A program made the position numbers and the translations under genes. Below the pieces are notes generated by a model. The model was given only the letters and a program-made list of their open reading frames with translations. It had not been told where the DNA came from and made no database searches. From Rhodobacteraceae bacterium IMCC1909 (GTDB lineage Bacteria; Pseudomonadota; Alphaproteobacteria; Rhodobacterales; Rhodobacteraceae), in the NCBI GenBank assembly GCA_030704425.1, contig JAPDHM010000002.1:806001-870000 (forward strand): DNA of 64,000 bases, written 5' to 3'. This document shows, piece after piece, positions 47,145-57,700 of this stretch. The number at the start of each line of letters is the position of its first letter. Position 1 is the stretch's first letter.

Positions 47145-48121
47145 TATCGTGCCAGAGCGTTCTGCCATTCCTCCAAGGCCGCGCTGCGCTGTGCTGCGGC
47201 CTCCTCTGGTGAAAAAATCAAAGATTGCTCAGCGCTCAATGCCTGCGGAAAGCCATCGGGCAACCCCATTTTGGGCGTGACTGCGGGAAACATCCAATTG
47301 GTGGTAGGGATGATGCTTTGAAATTCATCAGAAACCATGAATTGCAGGAATTGATCTGCCAGAGCATTTTGATCTGTCATTGCCAATTTCCCGGCCACTT
47401 CAATTTGCATATAGTGGCCCTCGTCAAACAAAGCGAAGGTTTTGGAAGCATCCGCCTCGGCAATCACATGGTAGGCTGGCGACGTGGTATAGGAGAGCAC
47501 CAAATCCGCCTCCCCCTCCAAGAACATGCCATAGGCTTCGGACCAACCCGCCGTCACTGTCACAATATTATCTGAAAGATCAGCCCAGATATCCCCTGCC
47601 ACATCGCCATAAGCAGCCTTGATCCACAGCAGGAGCCCCAAACCGGGTGTGGACGACCGAGGGTCTTGGATCACGATTTTCAAATCGCTCGCGGCCAAGC
47701 TGCGAAAACTTGTTGGTGCTGTCAGATCGATATTGTGAACAAAAGCAAAGTAGCCCCAGTCGAATGGCACAAAATGCGTGTCGCTCCACCCTCCCGGCAC
47801 CGCATAGTCTGCAGACAGTGACATCGGGGAAAACAGTCCGGTTTCCGCTGCTGCAGCCGTGAGATTGGTATCCAAACCCAAAACGACATCGGCCTCTGTG
47901 CGGACGCCTTCGAGCCTGAGGCGCGATAACAATGCCGCCCCATCGCCCGCGCCAATCATCTGCAAATCACAACCACATCTGGCCTCGAAAGCAGATTCAA
48001 CCGCCGGTCCGGGACCCCAATCTGATATAAAACTGTCATAGGTATAGACCGTCAACACAGGCGTTTCGGCAACGGCCGCGCTTGTTAAAAACAGTCCTGC
48101 GAAAAGGGAAGTCAATTTCAT
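47144..48121 (-). CDS. thiB: Thiamine ABC transporter substrate-binding protein
   Basis: A 325-residue periplasmic binding protein. It has a signal peptide (about 1-18, cleavage after AVA), then LTVYTYDSFISDWGPGPAVESAFEARCGCDL, the characteristic opening of ThiB, and IQDPRSSTPGLGLLLWIK for ligand binding. GGAG lies before ATG 48121; an in-frame ATG four codons upstream is less well placed. The TPP riboswitch ends about 47 bp before the start codon and controls the operon. Confidence 0.93.
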   Translation of the reverse strand: MKLTSLFAGLFLTSAAVAETPVLTVYTYDSFISDWGPGPAVESAFEARCGCDLQMIGAGDGAALLSRLRLEGVRTEADVVLGLDTNLTAAAAETGLFSPMSLSADYAVPGGWSDTHFVPFDWGYFAFVHNIDLTAPTSFRSLAASDLKIVIQDPRSSTPGLGLLLWIKAAYGDVAGDIWADLSDNIVTVTAGWSEAYGMFLEGEADLVLSYTTSPAYHVIAEADASKTFALFDEGHYMQIEVAGKLAMTDQNALADQFLQFMVSDEFQSIIPTTNWMFPAVTPKMGLPDGFPQALSAEQSLIFSPEEAAAQRSAALEEWQNALAR

Positions 48122-48167
48122 CTTTATCTCCATATCGCCGAACGGGGTCAGGGATTGGAAATGTCCA

Positions 48168-48252
48168 AACCTTCCCTCCGCCGGTACTAGCCGGTTCAGG
48201 TTCTACGGGTTCGCTTTCGCATCTCAGCCCATAAGGGCACCCCGAGGTAGGT
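48168..48252 (-). promoter_or_regulatory. TPP riboswitch (THI element) upstream of thiBPQ
   Basis: On the minus strand the segment shows the conserved THI-box parts in order: CTCGGGGTGCCC, then GGGCTGAGA (the CUGAGA pyrimidine-binding loop), a GAACCTGA block (the ACCUGA pyrophosphate loop), a CCGGCTAGTACCGG stem and the closing GGAGGGA. It binds thiamine pyrophosphate. The thiB start lies roughly 50 nt beyond, with no U-tract terminator between, so control of translation initiation is more likely than termination (inference). Confidence 0.93.
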
Positions 48253-48359
48253 ACTGAATAGTCTTGACGACAGGATTTTACAATCCCTTCAAATGCAAAA
48301 GCCCCTCGACAATCACACAGTTGTCGAGGAGCATTCACGTCAGTTGGAGAGTTTTTAGT

Positions 48360-48602
48360 CTATTTCTTCATCCAACGTTCACCCTCAGCGCGGCAAAGCG
48401 CATCGGCCTCTGAAATATGCATAGCATGCGGCATATGAATTGCGCGATCGAGAAAAACAGCTTTTTTGTCATACAATTGGCAAATGACGTCACCTTTGTC
48501 CGTTTCCAACGTGACCGGGTCGGTTTCATAAAGGGTAGGTGAACAGGCTGTTACAATTGCCAGTGTTGTTCCCAGCAAGCTCAAACTCAAAAATTTATTC
48601 AT
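48360..48602 (-). CDS. Small hypothetical lipoprotein
   Basis: An 80-residue protein with a lipoprotein signal ending in VTAC (Cys20), then about 60 residues with no recognised domain: acidic, with VTLETDKGDVICQLYDKKAVFLDRAIHMPHAM and a C-terminal EADALCRAEGERWMKK. Two further cysteines (near 43 and 71) could form a disulfide. The gene has its own unit between the TPP riboswitch and a long AT-rich intergenic region. Function unknown. Confidence 0.7.
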   Translation of the reverse strand: MNKFLSLSLLGTTLAIVTACSPTLYETDPVTLETDKGDVICQLYDKKAVFLDRAIHMPHAMHISEADALCRAEGERWMKK

Positions 48603-49167
48603 TATAATTCTCTCTCATCTAATGTTATAGCCGTTTCATTTGAACCCCACCAAACAACCAACCGTGATAAAGTTTCTTAAAATCACAAAAATGTATTGGA
48701 TAACTTTAACTAATTTTTACCTAGTCTAATCGTTCAAGCGTTACATTTAAAATCACCAAACCCAACGCTTTGTGAAAAATTTTAACCGCATTTTAATCGC
48801 CCTCGGGAGGCCATCCCCACCAAAGATGGCGTATAGTGTTGCAAATTTTCGACATATATCTCCCGCTACGCAAGAGTTTTTCTCGTTCAGCGGGAGAGTA
48901 AGTAGCTTCATTCCAGAACCATGAAACTCATAAACACATTAATTAACTGATTATTTCATATTATTTACTGTATTTGCTCAACTAAAAGTAAATATTTGGC
49001 ATTTTCCGAACTATTTTGGTAATATCCGACATCCATTGTCTCCGAAGCCACGCCAGAGTTGTTCAAAATACCACAACTTAAACGCGCCAGTTGTATGGAT
49101 GAGCCCGCGCTATAGGCCTTGCTCCAGGGTGCACGCAGCGATATTGCAAGGACAAAGGAGATGCACC
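48603..49167. other. Long intergenic region before aroC
   Basis: About 565 bp with no supported gene, AT-rich and rich in stop codons. It holds one clear inverted repeat (48859-48867 with 48889-48897, TCTCCCGCT / AGCGGGAGA, with an inner GAG-TTTTT-CTC). The right part precedes aroC and carries its AAGGAG ribosome-binding site at about 49155. It could contain a small RNA or promoters for both flanks; nothing else can be supported by eye. Confidence 0.4.
48859..48897. repeat. Inverted repeat/hairpin in the aroC upstream region
   Basis: Nine perfect base pairs, TCTCCCGCT with AGCGGGAGA, enclose a 21-nt interior containing GAG-TTTTT-CTC. There is no T-run after it, so it is not a standard terminator. 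Confidence 0.45.
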
Positions 49168-50271
49168 ATGAGCTTAAACAGTTTTGGACATTTATTTCGT
49201 GTCACAACCTGGGGTGAAAGCCATGGCCCTGCCCTAGGCGCGACGGTGGATGGCTGCCCTCCGGGCGTCACGATTAACGAAGCTATGATCCAGCAGTGGC
49301 TCGACAAGCGCAAGCCAGGACAGAACAAATACACCACGCAGCGGCGAGAAGCCGATCAGGTGAAAATTCTTTCCGGCGTATTTGAAGGCAAAACGACCGG
49401 CACGCCCGTGCAATTGATGATCGAAAACACCGATCAGCGGTCCAAAGACTACAGCGATATCATGGATAAATTTCGCCCAGGTCATGCCGATATCACCTAT
49501 TGGCAGAAATACGGTATTCGCGATTACCGCGGCGGTGGACGTAGTTCCGCACGTGAAACCGCAGCACGTGTGGCCGCAGGCGGATTGGCGCGGGAAGCAC
49601 TTAAATTGCTCGCGCCATCGCTTAAAATTACCAGCTTCATGTGTCAGATGGGCCCCCATAAAATCAACCGTGACCAGTTTGACTTGTCGCAGATTGACCA
49701 AAATCCCTTCTGGGCTCCGGATCCGCAGGCCGCTAAAGATTGGGCGACCTATCTAGACGAGTTGCGCAAATCCGGCAGTTCCGTCGGCGCAGTTATCGAG
49801 GTGATCGCCTCAGGAGTGCCCGCCGGGCTCGGCGCGCCAATTTATGCTAAGCTTGACACAGATTTGGCCGCGGCCATGATGAGCATCAACGCTGTCAAAG
49901 CTGTAGAAATTGGCGATGGAATGGCCGCAGCGGAACTGACCGGTGAAGCCAATGCCGATGAAATTTCAATGGGGCCGGACGGGCCAATTTACAGCTCGAA
50001 CCATGCGGGCGGTATCTTGGGCGGCATTAGCACCGGTCAAGATGTGGTGGTGCGATTCGCGGTGAAACCCACGTCGTCTATCCTTTCAACTCGAAAAACC
50101 ATCACAAAATCTGGTGAAAACACAGAAATTATCACCAAGGGCCGTCATGATCCCTGTGTGGGGATTAGAGCGGTGCCTGTTGGTGAGGCAATGATGGCCT
50201 GCGTGCTATTGGATCACCTCTTGTTGCACCGAGGCCAGGTTGGCGCCAATCAGGGCAAAATCGGCAAGTAG
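49168..50271 (+). CDS. aroC: Chorismate synthase
   Basis: A 367-residue FMN-dependent enzyme that makes chorismate from EPSP, the last common step of aromatic biosynthesis. The family signatures are [18 protein letters not shown] near the N-terminus, the [15 protein letters not shown] block and [19 protein letters not shown] 49168 follows AAGGAG and starts at the family N-terminus ([11 protein letters not shown]); the longer upstream frame is unsupported. Confidence 0.95.
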   Translation: MSLNSFGHLFRVTTWGESHGPALGATVDGCPPGVTINEAMIQQWLDKRKPGQNKYTTQRREADQVKILSGVFEGKTTGTPVQLMIENTDQRSKDYSDIMDKFRPGHADITYWQKYGIRDYRGGGRSSARETAARVAAGGLAREALKLLAPSLKITSFMCQMGPHKINRDQFDLSQIDQNPFWAPDPQAAKDWATYLDELRKSGSSVGAVIEVIASGVPAGLGAPIYAKLDTDLAAAMMSINAVKAVEIGDGMAAAELTGEANADEISMGPDGPIYSSNHAGGILGGISTGQDVVVRFAVKPTSSILSTRKTITKSGENTEIITKGRHDPCVGIRAVPVGEAMMACVLLDHLLLHRGQVGANQGKIGK

Positions 50272-50279
50272 CAGTGGTC

Positions 50280-50699
50280 TTACGGACGCTCGATCACTTT
50301 GAAAGTCACGTCTAGTCTGCCAGACGTCTCAAAAATAAAAGTGGCCTTGATATCATCGCCGACGCCCCACCCCTCTTTAAGCCCCATGAACATGACATGA
50401 TAACCGCCAGGAGCGAATTCTATTTGGCCCTGCGTCGGAACCACCACGCGCATCTGGTGTTCCATTGTCATGACGCCATCTTTCATCATGGACTTGTGGA
50501 GCATAACCTTTGGGTAATCTGCTTCAACGCCCAAAAGCGCATCCGCTGCACCTTCATTGCTCAAGGTGAAATATCCGGCGCCGCTGCGTCCAGTGGTCGG
50601 ATATGAAAAGGCATCTGTTATGGTCAAATCACCCAATTGGTAACTCTGTGCGGAAACAGATCCGCAGATCAAAATAAAAGTAGCTACCAGGTGTTTCAT
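50280..50699 (-). CDS. Periplasmic copper chaperone PCu(A)C
   Basis: A 139-residue secreted protein of the PCu(A)C (DR1885-like) family. A signal peptide (1-17, cleavage after VSA) precedes a cupredoxin-like domain with the copper motif H-x10-M-x21-H-x-M: MLHKSMMKDG, EHQM and GGYHVMFMG. It binds Cu(I) in the periplasm and helps build the CuA site of cytochrome oxidase. ATG 50699 has a GGAGACAAGA site and starts at the signal peptide. It ends 8 bp from convergent aroC. Confidence 0.9.
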   Translation of the reverse strand: MKHLVATFILICGSVSAQSYQLGDLTITDAFSYPTTGRSGAGYFTLSNEGAADALLGVEADYPKVMLHKSMMKDGVMTMEHQMRVVVPTQGQIEFAPGGYHVMFMGLKEGWGVGDDIKATFIFETSGRLDVTFKVIERP

Positions 50700-50791
50700 T
50701 TCTTGTCTCCGTTTCATCTACCTTCTTTTGAAATATTCCCGCACACAACCCAAGGGTTTAGAATGTCGCAGCCGCGTGGTATCGGGCTGTC

Positions 50792-53038
50792 ATGGCTCAA
50801 ATCCCTTCACAGGCGGACATTCTCGAATGGATCCGCGCGCACCCCGAAAAATCCTCGAAACGAGATATTGCCAAAGCCTTTGGCATAAAAGGTGCTGCAC
50901 GCATCGATCTCAAACAGATGCTGAAAGAGCTCGAGGCCGAGGGCCACCTCATGCAACGGCGGCGGCGGTTCAATGATCCCAATAGCTTACCCCCCGTTTC
51001 CGTTCTGCAAATGCTGGGCCCGGACTCGCAAGGCGATATGTTCGCCGTGCCACTGGAATGGGAAGGCACGGGCCATTTGCCCAAAATACTAATGCGCAGC
51101 CGTCAGGGTGATCCAGCTTTGGGACAGGGTGACCGGCTTTTGGCGCGACTCACCCCCGTACCCGATGAAGATAGCCATCAATATACTGGCCAATTGATTC
51201 GCGCGATTGGGACCAACCCAAAACGCCTCTTAGGTATTTTCCGCCTCACCGCGGAAGGCGGACGCATTGTCGCGATTGATAAGGGCGAAGGCAAAGAGTG
51301 GCTTGTTGCTGCGGATGCAGCGCGTGAAGCCAAAGACGGAGAATTGGTCGAAGCCGAACAGTCCGGTCCGAAAGGCCGCCTTGGCCTGCCCCGCGCGCGC
51401 GTGGTGGAGCGGCTAGGAGATCCTTCTGCACCCAAAGCCGTATCGCTAATTGCCATTCATCAACATGGAATTCCCGACGCTTTTACCGATGCGGTGATGG
51501 CGCAAGCGGATGCAGCCAAACCGGCAACATCAAAAGGTCGCGTTGATCTGACAGACTTACCTTTGATCACCATCGACCCAGCCGATGCACGAGACCATGA
51601 TGATGCCTGCTGCGCTCTTCTAGATGAAGATCCCAAGAACCCTGGAGGCTTTTTGCTTTGGGTCGCCATCGCCGATGTCGCCCATTATGTGACAGCCGGA
51701 TCGGCTTTGGATGCAGAAGCACGCAAGCGCGGAAATTCCACCTACTTCCCAGACTGCGTTGTCCCCATGTTGCCTGACCGCCTATCAGGCGAGCTTTGCT
51801 CGCTGCATGAAGGGGTCACAAGACCCTGCATCGCGGTCGAAATGAAACTCTCATCAACAGGCGAAAAACTGTCGCATCGGTTTGTGCGGGGGCTGATGCG
51901 CTCGCCGGCCTCGCTGTCCTATGAGGAGGCCCAAGCGGCCGTGGATGGGGATCCCTCCGAACGCGCCGCACCTTTGGTTGACACTGTGCTCTCCCCCCTA
52001 TTTGGTGCCTACGCTGCCCTGAAACAGGCGCGCGAAGCCCGGCAACCCCTGGAACTGGACCTGCCTGAACGCAAAATAATTCTATCAGACAGCGGCAAGG
52101 TCGCTTCGGTCAATTTTTCAGAACGCTTGGACGCCCATCGCTTGATCGAAGAATGTATGGTGCTGGCGAATGTGGCGGCCGCAGAAACTTTGATCGCCAA
52201 ACAACAGCCGCTATTGTTCCGTGTTCACGAAGAACCAAGTCCCGAAAAGCTAGACTCTCTGCGCGAAACTGCAAAATCTGTGGGGCTGGTCCTGGCAAAA
52301 GGTCAGGTGTTGCAAACGCGGCATCTTAATCAATTATTAAAGGCTGCCGCCGAAAAAGATGAAGCAGAATTAATTAATCTTTCAACATTACGTTCCATGA
52401 CTCAAGCCTACTATAGTTCACAAAACATGTCACACTTCGGATTGGCACTTCAGAATTATGCACATTTTACTTCGCCCATACGGCGCTATGCGGATCTTTT
52501 GCTGCACCGTGCCTTGGTTTCAGCCCATGGGTGGGCAACCGATGGCCTGTCACCGCAGGATATCGAAATGCTAGACGAAACCGCCAAACATATCAGCGAG
52601 ACAGAGCGACGCTCGATGCTGGCAGAGCGCGACACAACCGACCGTTATCTTGCCAGTTTCATGTCAGAACGCGTGGGAAATGAATTCAGCGGGCGCATTT
52701 CAGGCGTTGCGCGGTTTGGCATATTTGTGAAACTGGATGAAACAGCTGCAGATGGGTTGGTGCCTATTCGCTCCTTAGGACGGGAGTATTTCGAACATGA
52801 TGCTGACAGCCAAACCCTACACGGTACGGACAGCGGCACGGTCATCAGCCTTGGTCAACGTGTGGTTGTGCGATTGGCAGAAACCACCCCAACCACAGGG
52901 GGTATCTTGCTCGACTTGTTAGAGCTAGAAGATTCAAAGTTGCAAACACGGCCGCGACAACGCAAAATTGCGTCAGCAAGCAATCGGCGGGGGCCTAAGA
53001 AGGGCAAATCCAGAAAGGTTACCAGAAAACGGCAATGA
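50792..53038 (+). CDS. rnr: Ribonuclease R
   Basis: A 748-residue 3'-5' exoribonuclease of the RNB family. An N-terminal winged-helix domain (about 1-65, EWIRAHPEKSSKRDIAKAFGIKGA) and cold-shock-like region precede the RNB core with the catalytic Asp cluster in ITIDPADARDHDDACC and the HFTSPIRRYADLLLHR motif. An S1 domain (FSGRISGVARFGIFVKLDE) and a very basic tail follow. It degrades structured RNA. The stop overlaps the next gene as ATGA. Confidence 0.95.
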   Translation: MAQIPSQADILEWIRAHPEKSSKRDIAKAFGIKGAARIDLKQMLKELEAEGHLMQRRRRFNDPNSLPPVSVLQMLGPDSQGDMFAVPLEWEGTGHLPKILMRSRQGDPALGQGDRLLARLTPVPDEDSHQYTGQLIRAIGTNPKRLLGIFRLTAEGGRIVAIDKGEGKEWLVAADAAREAKDGELVEAEQSGPKGRLGLPRARVVERLGDPSAPKAVSLIAIHQHGIPDAFTDAVMAQADAAKPATSKGRVDLTDLPLITIDPADARDHDDACCALLDEDPKNPGGFLLWVAIADVAHYVTAGSALDAEARKRGNSTYFPDCVVPMLPDRLSGELCSLHEGVTRPCIAVEMKLSSTGEKLSHRFVRGLMRSPASLSYEEAQAAVDGDPSERAAPLVDTVLSPLFGAYAALKQAREARQPLELDLPERKIILSDSGKVASVNFSERLDAHRLIEECMVLANVAAAETLIAKQQPLLFRVHEEPSPEKLDSLRETAKSVGLVLAKGQVLQTRHLNQLLKAAAEKDEAELINLSTLRSMTQAYYSSQNMSHFGLALQNYAHFTSPIRRYADLLLHRALVSAHGWATDGLSPQDIEMLDETAKHISETERRSMLAERDTTDRYLASFMSERVGNEFSGRISGVARFGIFVKLDETAADGLVPIRSLGREYFEHDADSQTLHGTDSGTVISLGQRVVVRLAETTPTTGGILLDLLELEDSKLQTRPRQRKIASASNRRGPKKGKSRKVTRKRQ

Positions 53039-54141
53039 CGTTTGAAAGCTGGAAATCTGACTTTTTGAGTCGCGCCGCAGCTTATGGTGTTTCACCTGCA
53101 ATATTGACTGAGGTTTCGCCCTATTTGACCACTGCGCAGAATAGCGCACATGCTGATATGCGGCAACCCGAAGCCCGCAAAACCCTGCAAAGCTATATCG
53201 AATTAACCGTCAGCCCAGCGCGCATTGCACAGGGCCAAGCAGCCTTGCAAAAACATGTAGAGGTTTTTGACCAAATTGAGGCGGACTATCAGGTGGATCG
53301 CCATGTGGTTGCCGCAATTTGGGGATTAGAAAGCAATTACGGTAGCATTCGCGGAGATGTGCCCGTCATTTCAGCCTTGGCAACTTTGGCGGCACAAGGC
53401 CGCCGAGCCGCCATGTTTGAAGCACAGCTTTTGGCCGCCTTCGAAATTGTCACCCGGGGTATAAAATCACCCGATCAAATGCTGGGCAGCTGGGCCGGAG
53501 CCATGGGCCACACGCAATTCATGCCCAAATCTTACATTGATTTCGCCGTTTCTGCAAGAAATGGCCGGCCAGATATTTGGGCAGAGGATCCTGCAGATGC
53601 GCTGGTCTCAACGGCGCATTTCCTCGTCTGCCATGGCTGGAAGGCAGATGTGCCTTGGGGTACGGTTGTCCAGCTGCCAGAGCCGGCGGATTTGCACATG
53701 CTGCGCCATCTACCGCCGCTCTCACGAGACGCCTGGGCGCGCCTAGGTGTGCGCTTTATGAACGAAGACCAGCGCACCTATGACTCCAAGCTGATTTTGC
53801 CCGGCGGGGTTAACAGTCTTGCTTTTGTGGTTTCTGAGAATTTCAATGCCTTTCTGGGCTACAACAATGCACAAAGCTATGCGATTGCCCTCGGGCATTT
53901 GTCAGACCGCCTTCAGGGCGCGCCGGCGTTGCAGTTTCCGCCCGGCGGCGATGCCCGCGGCCTCACGCAAGCCGAGATGAAATTCATCCAATCCCGCTTG
54001 ACGACATTGGGGTTTGATACCATCGGTGCAGATGGTTTCACCGGACCAAATACGGAAATCGCCATTGAGGCTTATCAAGCCTCACAACATCTGCCAGTAG
54101 ATGGGTTTGCTGGCATATCGCTGCTCAACCACTTGAAATAA
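53035..54141 (+). CDS. MltB-type lytic murein transglycosylase without a signal peptide
   Basis: A 368-residue protein with an SLT_2/MltB catalytic domain (about 5-290). The catalytic Glu is in AAIWGLESNYG, and GAMGHTQFMPKSY is the family motif. A peptidoglycan-binding domain with one PG_binding_1 repeat is at the end (LTTLGFDTIGADGFTGPNTEIAIEAYQ). The ATG overlaps the rnr stop by 4 bp. Relatives carry a signal peptide or lipobox; this frame starts directly at the domain and no hydrophobic leader is possible within the overlap. Export is therefore unexplained. Confidence 0.85.
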   Translation: MTFESWKSDFLSRAAAYGVSPAILTEVSPYLTTAQNSAHADMRQPEARKTLQSYIELTVSPARIAQGQAALQKHVEVFDQIEADYQVDRHVVAAIWGLESNYGSIRGDVPVISALATLAAQGRRAAMFEAQLLAAFEIVTRGIKSPDQMLGSWAGAMGHTQFMPKSYIDFAVSARNGRPDIWAEDPADALVSTAHFLVCHGWKADVPWGTVVQLPEPADLHMLRHLPPLSRDAWARLGVRFMNEDQRTYDSKLILPGGVNSLAFVVSENFNAFLGYNNAQSYAIALGHLSDRLQGAPALQFPPGGDARGLTQAEMKFIQSRLTTLGFDTIGADGFTGPNTEIAIEAYQASQHLPVDGFAGISLLNHLK

Positions 54142-54176
54142 AAATAAAAAAGAAAATCTTATTTTGTTAACTGCAC

Positions 54177-54661
54177 CTACTCGGGCCAGACAGCCATCCG
54201 CGTTTTTTGCCCCATAAACTCCATCAGCAGCCAAATGCGCTGTTCGGCATCGATCGTTTCAATGGTCGCAAAATATTCTGCGAAGGGTCCACTCATAACT
54301 TGGAGCTCATCGCCCGGCGCAAATTGATCTGGCGGCAAGACTCTGCCTGAGTGTCACAGCGCGCCATGAGGCCAGCAATAAGATCTGGCGGCAGGGCCTT
54401 AGACTGGCCATCGAAGCTAACCAACCGCGCTACACCGACAGTTGAATTAATCTTACGCCATGGCACGGTGCCCAAGGCAAAAGACACAAATATATAGCCG
54501 GAAAAAAAAGGGCGCCTCTGCTGAACAAATTTTGTTGAATGCCGTTGGGTGACATCTTGCATCGGCAGAAAGGTTTCAAACCCCTGACGATGTAGATTAC
54601 GCAAAGCTAGGCGATGAAAGTTTGGTTTATATTCTAATAATAACAAATGTTTAGCGCCCAT
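54177..54661 (-). pseudogene. RfaH/NusG-type antiterminator, frameshifted
   Basis: Residues 1 to about 107 form a NusG N-terminal (NGN) domain of the RfaH type: ALRNLHRQGFETFLPMQ, then QRRPFFSGYIFVSF. A single-base loss near 54350 (between CDT and GRVLPP) shifts the frame, so the first frame stops at 54293. A second frame supplies the C-terminal KOW domain (LPPDQFAPGDELQVMSGPF to EFMGQKTRMAVWPE) to TAG at 54177. With that base restored the protein would be about 161 residues, normal for RfaH-like elongation factors that act on long surface-polysaccharide operons. ATG 54661 has a TTGGAGTG site. Sequencing error is possible. Confidence 0.82.
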
Positions 54662-54790
54662 ATAAGGCACTCCAAATATATCGTTCGTTAAAATAAATTA
54701 TCAAATGCCTCAAGGCCAAAAATAACCCTGTCACAGGGAAGGTAAATCCATCGCCCCACACCCGCAACAAATGTTTTCTATTTCAGATAC

Positions 54791-57700
54791 CTATCTGACT
54801 AACCGGAGATGAGAGTCTGAATGGGCGGGCCTGTGCTTCACAATCAGATCTGGCTTTTGATCTTCCGACGCGCCCAAGACGGTCGGTGCAGCCGGACTTT
54901 GCCCCATGCCAGGCGTCAGGCGGTGGCGGATTAAGGCCACGGGATGCGCGCGCAGGGTCAGGCGCATAGAAACATAATCTTCCACCACCTCCTCCCCCTC
55001 TGTCATCTGCGGCAGATAGGCTAGATCCTCTGCAATGCTTTCCCCTTCAAGGTCTTGCGCAAAGAGCGGTAAAGGGCGTTCTGCGGTGAGTGCCTTGGCG
55101 GCCCAAAGCGCCTCGCGGCGCGACAACCCAAGGCTGTGAAACGCGTCCGCTTCCGCCAAGGCTTGGATCCTTTTTGGACTCACACCGGCTTTACGCCAAA
55201 CCGCTTCTACGTCCTGATACCCATTGCCGCGCGCGGCCGTCAGCCATGCAACATCTTCCTCACGCATCGCTTGAATTTGCCGAAACCCAAGCCGCAGGGC
55301 CAAGCCGCCAGTGCCATCGGGCTCCATCACATTGTCCCAGTAGCTGGCATTGACGCAAATGGGGCGCAGCTGCACCCCATGGGCGCGGGCATCACGGACA
55401 ATCTGTGCCGGCGCATAAAACCCCATGGGCTGCGCATTCAACAACGCACAGGCAAAAATGCCCGGATGATGATATTTAAGCCAACTGGACGCATAGACCA
55501 AAAGCGCAAAACTGGCAGCATGGCTTTCAGGAAACCCATAGGCGCCAAAGCCTTCAATTTGCGAAAAACAGCGTGCGGCAAAATCCTCGTCATAGCCATT
55601 GCGCTGCATGCCGTTCATGAAGAGTGTTTTAAATTCAATGATATTGCCATGCTTTTTAAACGTCGCCAAAGATCGCCGCAGACGATCGGCTTGCTCTGGC
55701 GTAAAGCCCGCTCCCACGATTGCAATTTGCATGGCCTGTTCTTGAAATAAAGGTACGCCGAGAGTTTTGCCCAAAACCGCGCCCAAGGCATCAGAGGGAA
55801 AGCTCACCGGTTCCTCACCATTGCGGCGGCGAATATAGGGATGCACCATGTCCCCTTGAATGGGGCCCGGACGAATGATCGCCACCTCTATAACCAGATC
55901 ATAAAAACAGCGTGGGCGCATGCGCGGTAAGAAATTCATCTGCGCCCGGCTTTCCACTTGAAATACGCCCAGGCTGTCCGCTCGGCATAGCATATCATAG
56001 ACCGCTGGATCCTCAGGAGGCAGGGTGGCCAATGTGTATTCCACACCGTAATGCGCCGAAATCAAATCAAAGGCCTTACGAATGCAAGTCAACATGCCCA
56101 AGGCGAGAACATCCACCTTTAAGATGCCCAGACTGTCGATATCATCCTTGTCCCAGCAAATGACCGTACGCCCTTCCATACTGGCGTTCTCAATCGGCAC
56201 CAACTCATCCAGCCGGCCATCTGTGATGATAAAGCCCCCAACATGTTGAGACAAATGTCGTGGGAAGCCAATCACCTCATAGATCAAAGCCATCGTTTGG
56301 CACAAACGCGGATCACTGGCATCAAGACCGATCTCAGCCATACGCTCCGCCTCCAAGCCTTTGGTAGAGAAAAACCCCCAAAGCTGCGAAGATAAGGCAC
56401 CGATGGTATCTTCCAATAGGCCCATAGCGCGCCCCACCTCACGGATCGCCCGCTTGCCCCGGTAATGCACCACCGTAGCGCAAAGACCTGCGCGGTGACG
56501 GCCATAGCGCTCATAAATATGTTGGATCACCTCTTCGCGGCGCTCATGCTCAAAATCCACGTCGATATCGGGTGGCTCATTGCGCGCCTCTGAGACAAAA
56601 CGCTCAAACACCATCGTCCCAATCTCCGGGCTGACCGAGGTGACACCTAAGCAATAGCACACGACCGAGTTGGCTGCCGATCCACGCCCTTGGCACAAAA
56701 TACCCCGGCTGCGGGCAAAGGCGACTATGTCATGTACAGTCAAGAAATAAGGTTCATAATTGAGCTTGGCGATCAGCTGCAACTCATGCTCGATGATCTT
56801 TTTTACCCGCGCAGTTGCACCACTTGGGTAGCGCCATGCGAGCCCCTCATAGGCCAAACGGCGTAACCGATCACTGGGGTTTTCTCCTGCGCTTAATTCC
56901 GAAGGATATTCATACCGCAACGCATCCAAAGAAAATGTAAGCTGCTCTAGAACCTCTGCCGTTTTGTGCAATGCCTCTGGATAGGCTTGAAACAGGATGG
57001 CGGCCTCCTCAGGAGAGCGCAGCCGTTGCTCTGCATTGACCTGCGCCGACCGACCCAAAGCATCCACCCGCACCCCAAGACGAATGGCGGTGAGCGTATC
57101 GGTCAAGCGGCGTCGCGCGCCATGATGCATGATGGGGGCGGCAGAGGCCACCAGTGGTAAGGAGTATCGCTGCGCCAGTGCGGCGATGCGGGCAAAATTC
57201 ACCTCATCTTTCCCATCATAACAGGGGTATAAGAGCAGCATCACATCTTCAGCAAAGCGGCGCGTCAACCTCCGAAGATGTGACACCCATGAGGGCGCGC
57301 CGGGCTGCACCTCTAAGGCAGGTGGCGGGTGCAGCAAAATCAGCTGATCACTGCCAAATTCCAACAGGTCATCAAATTCTAAGTCGCAACCGCCTTTGTC
57401 CGCTCGCAAACGCCCACGGGAAATCAAACGACACAGCTGGCCCCAGCCCACACGCGTTTTGGGCAAAAGCGTTGCGGACAGACCCTCCCGTAGGACAATC
57501 TTAGCCGCCGGCAGCAAACGTGGTGTGTTGTAAATATGCGCCGAAGCGCTGCGCCGGAAGCCTGGCGGCGCAGGCGGGCCAATCAACCCAATGGTGCGGT
57601 CAAACTCTTGCCGCTCAGCCACCTGCCGAGCAATCTCCCGCGCTCGAGTATGTGCCCGCACGATGCCCGCCACAGAATTTACATCTGCGATAGCCACCGC

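Noticed and set aside
54290-54360. Programmed frameshifting in the RfaH-type gene
   Set aside because: No slippery heptamer or downstream structure is visible at the shift; a plain single-base loss explains it better.
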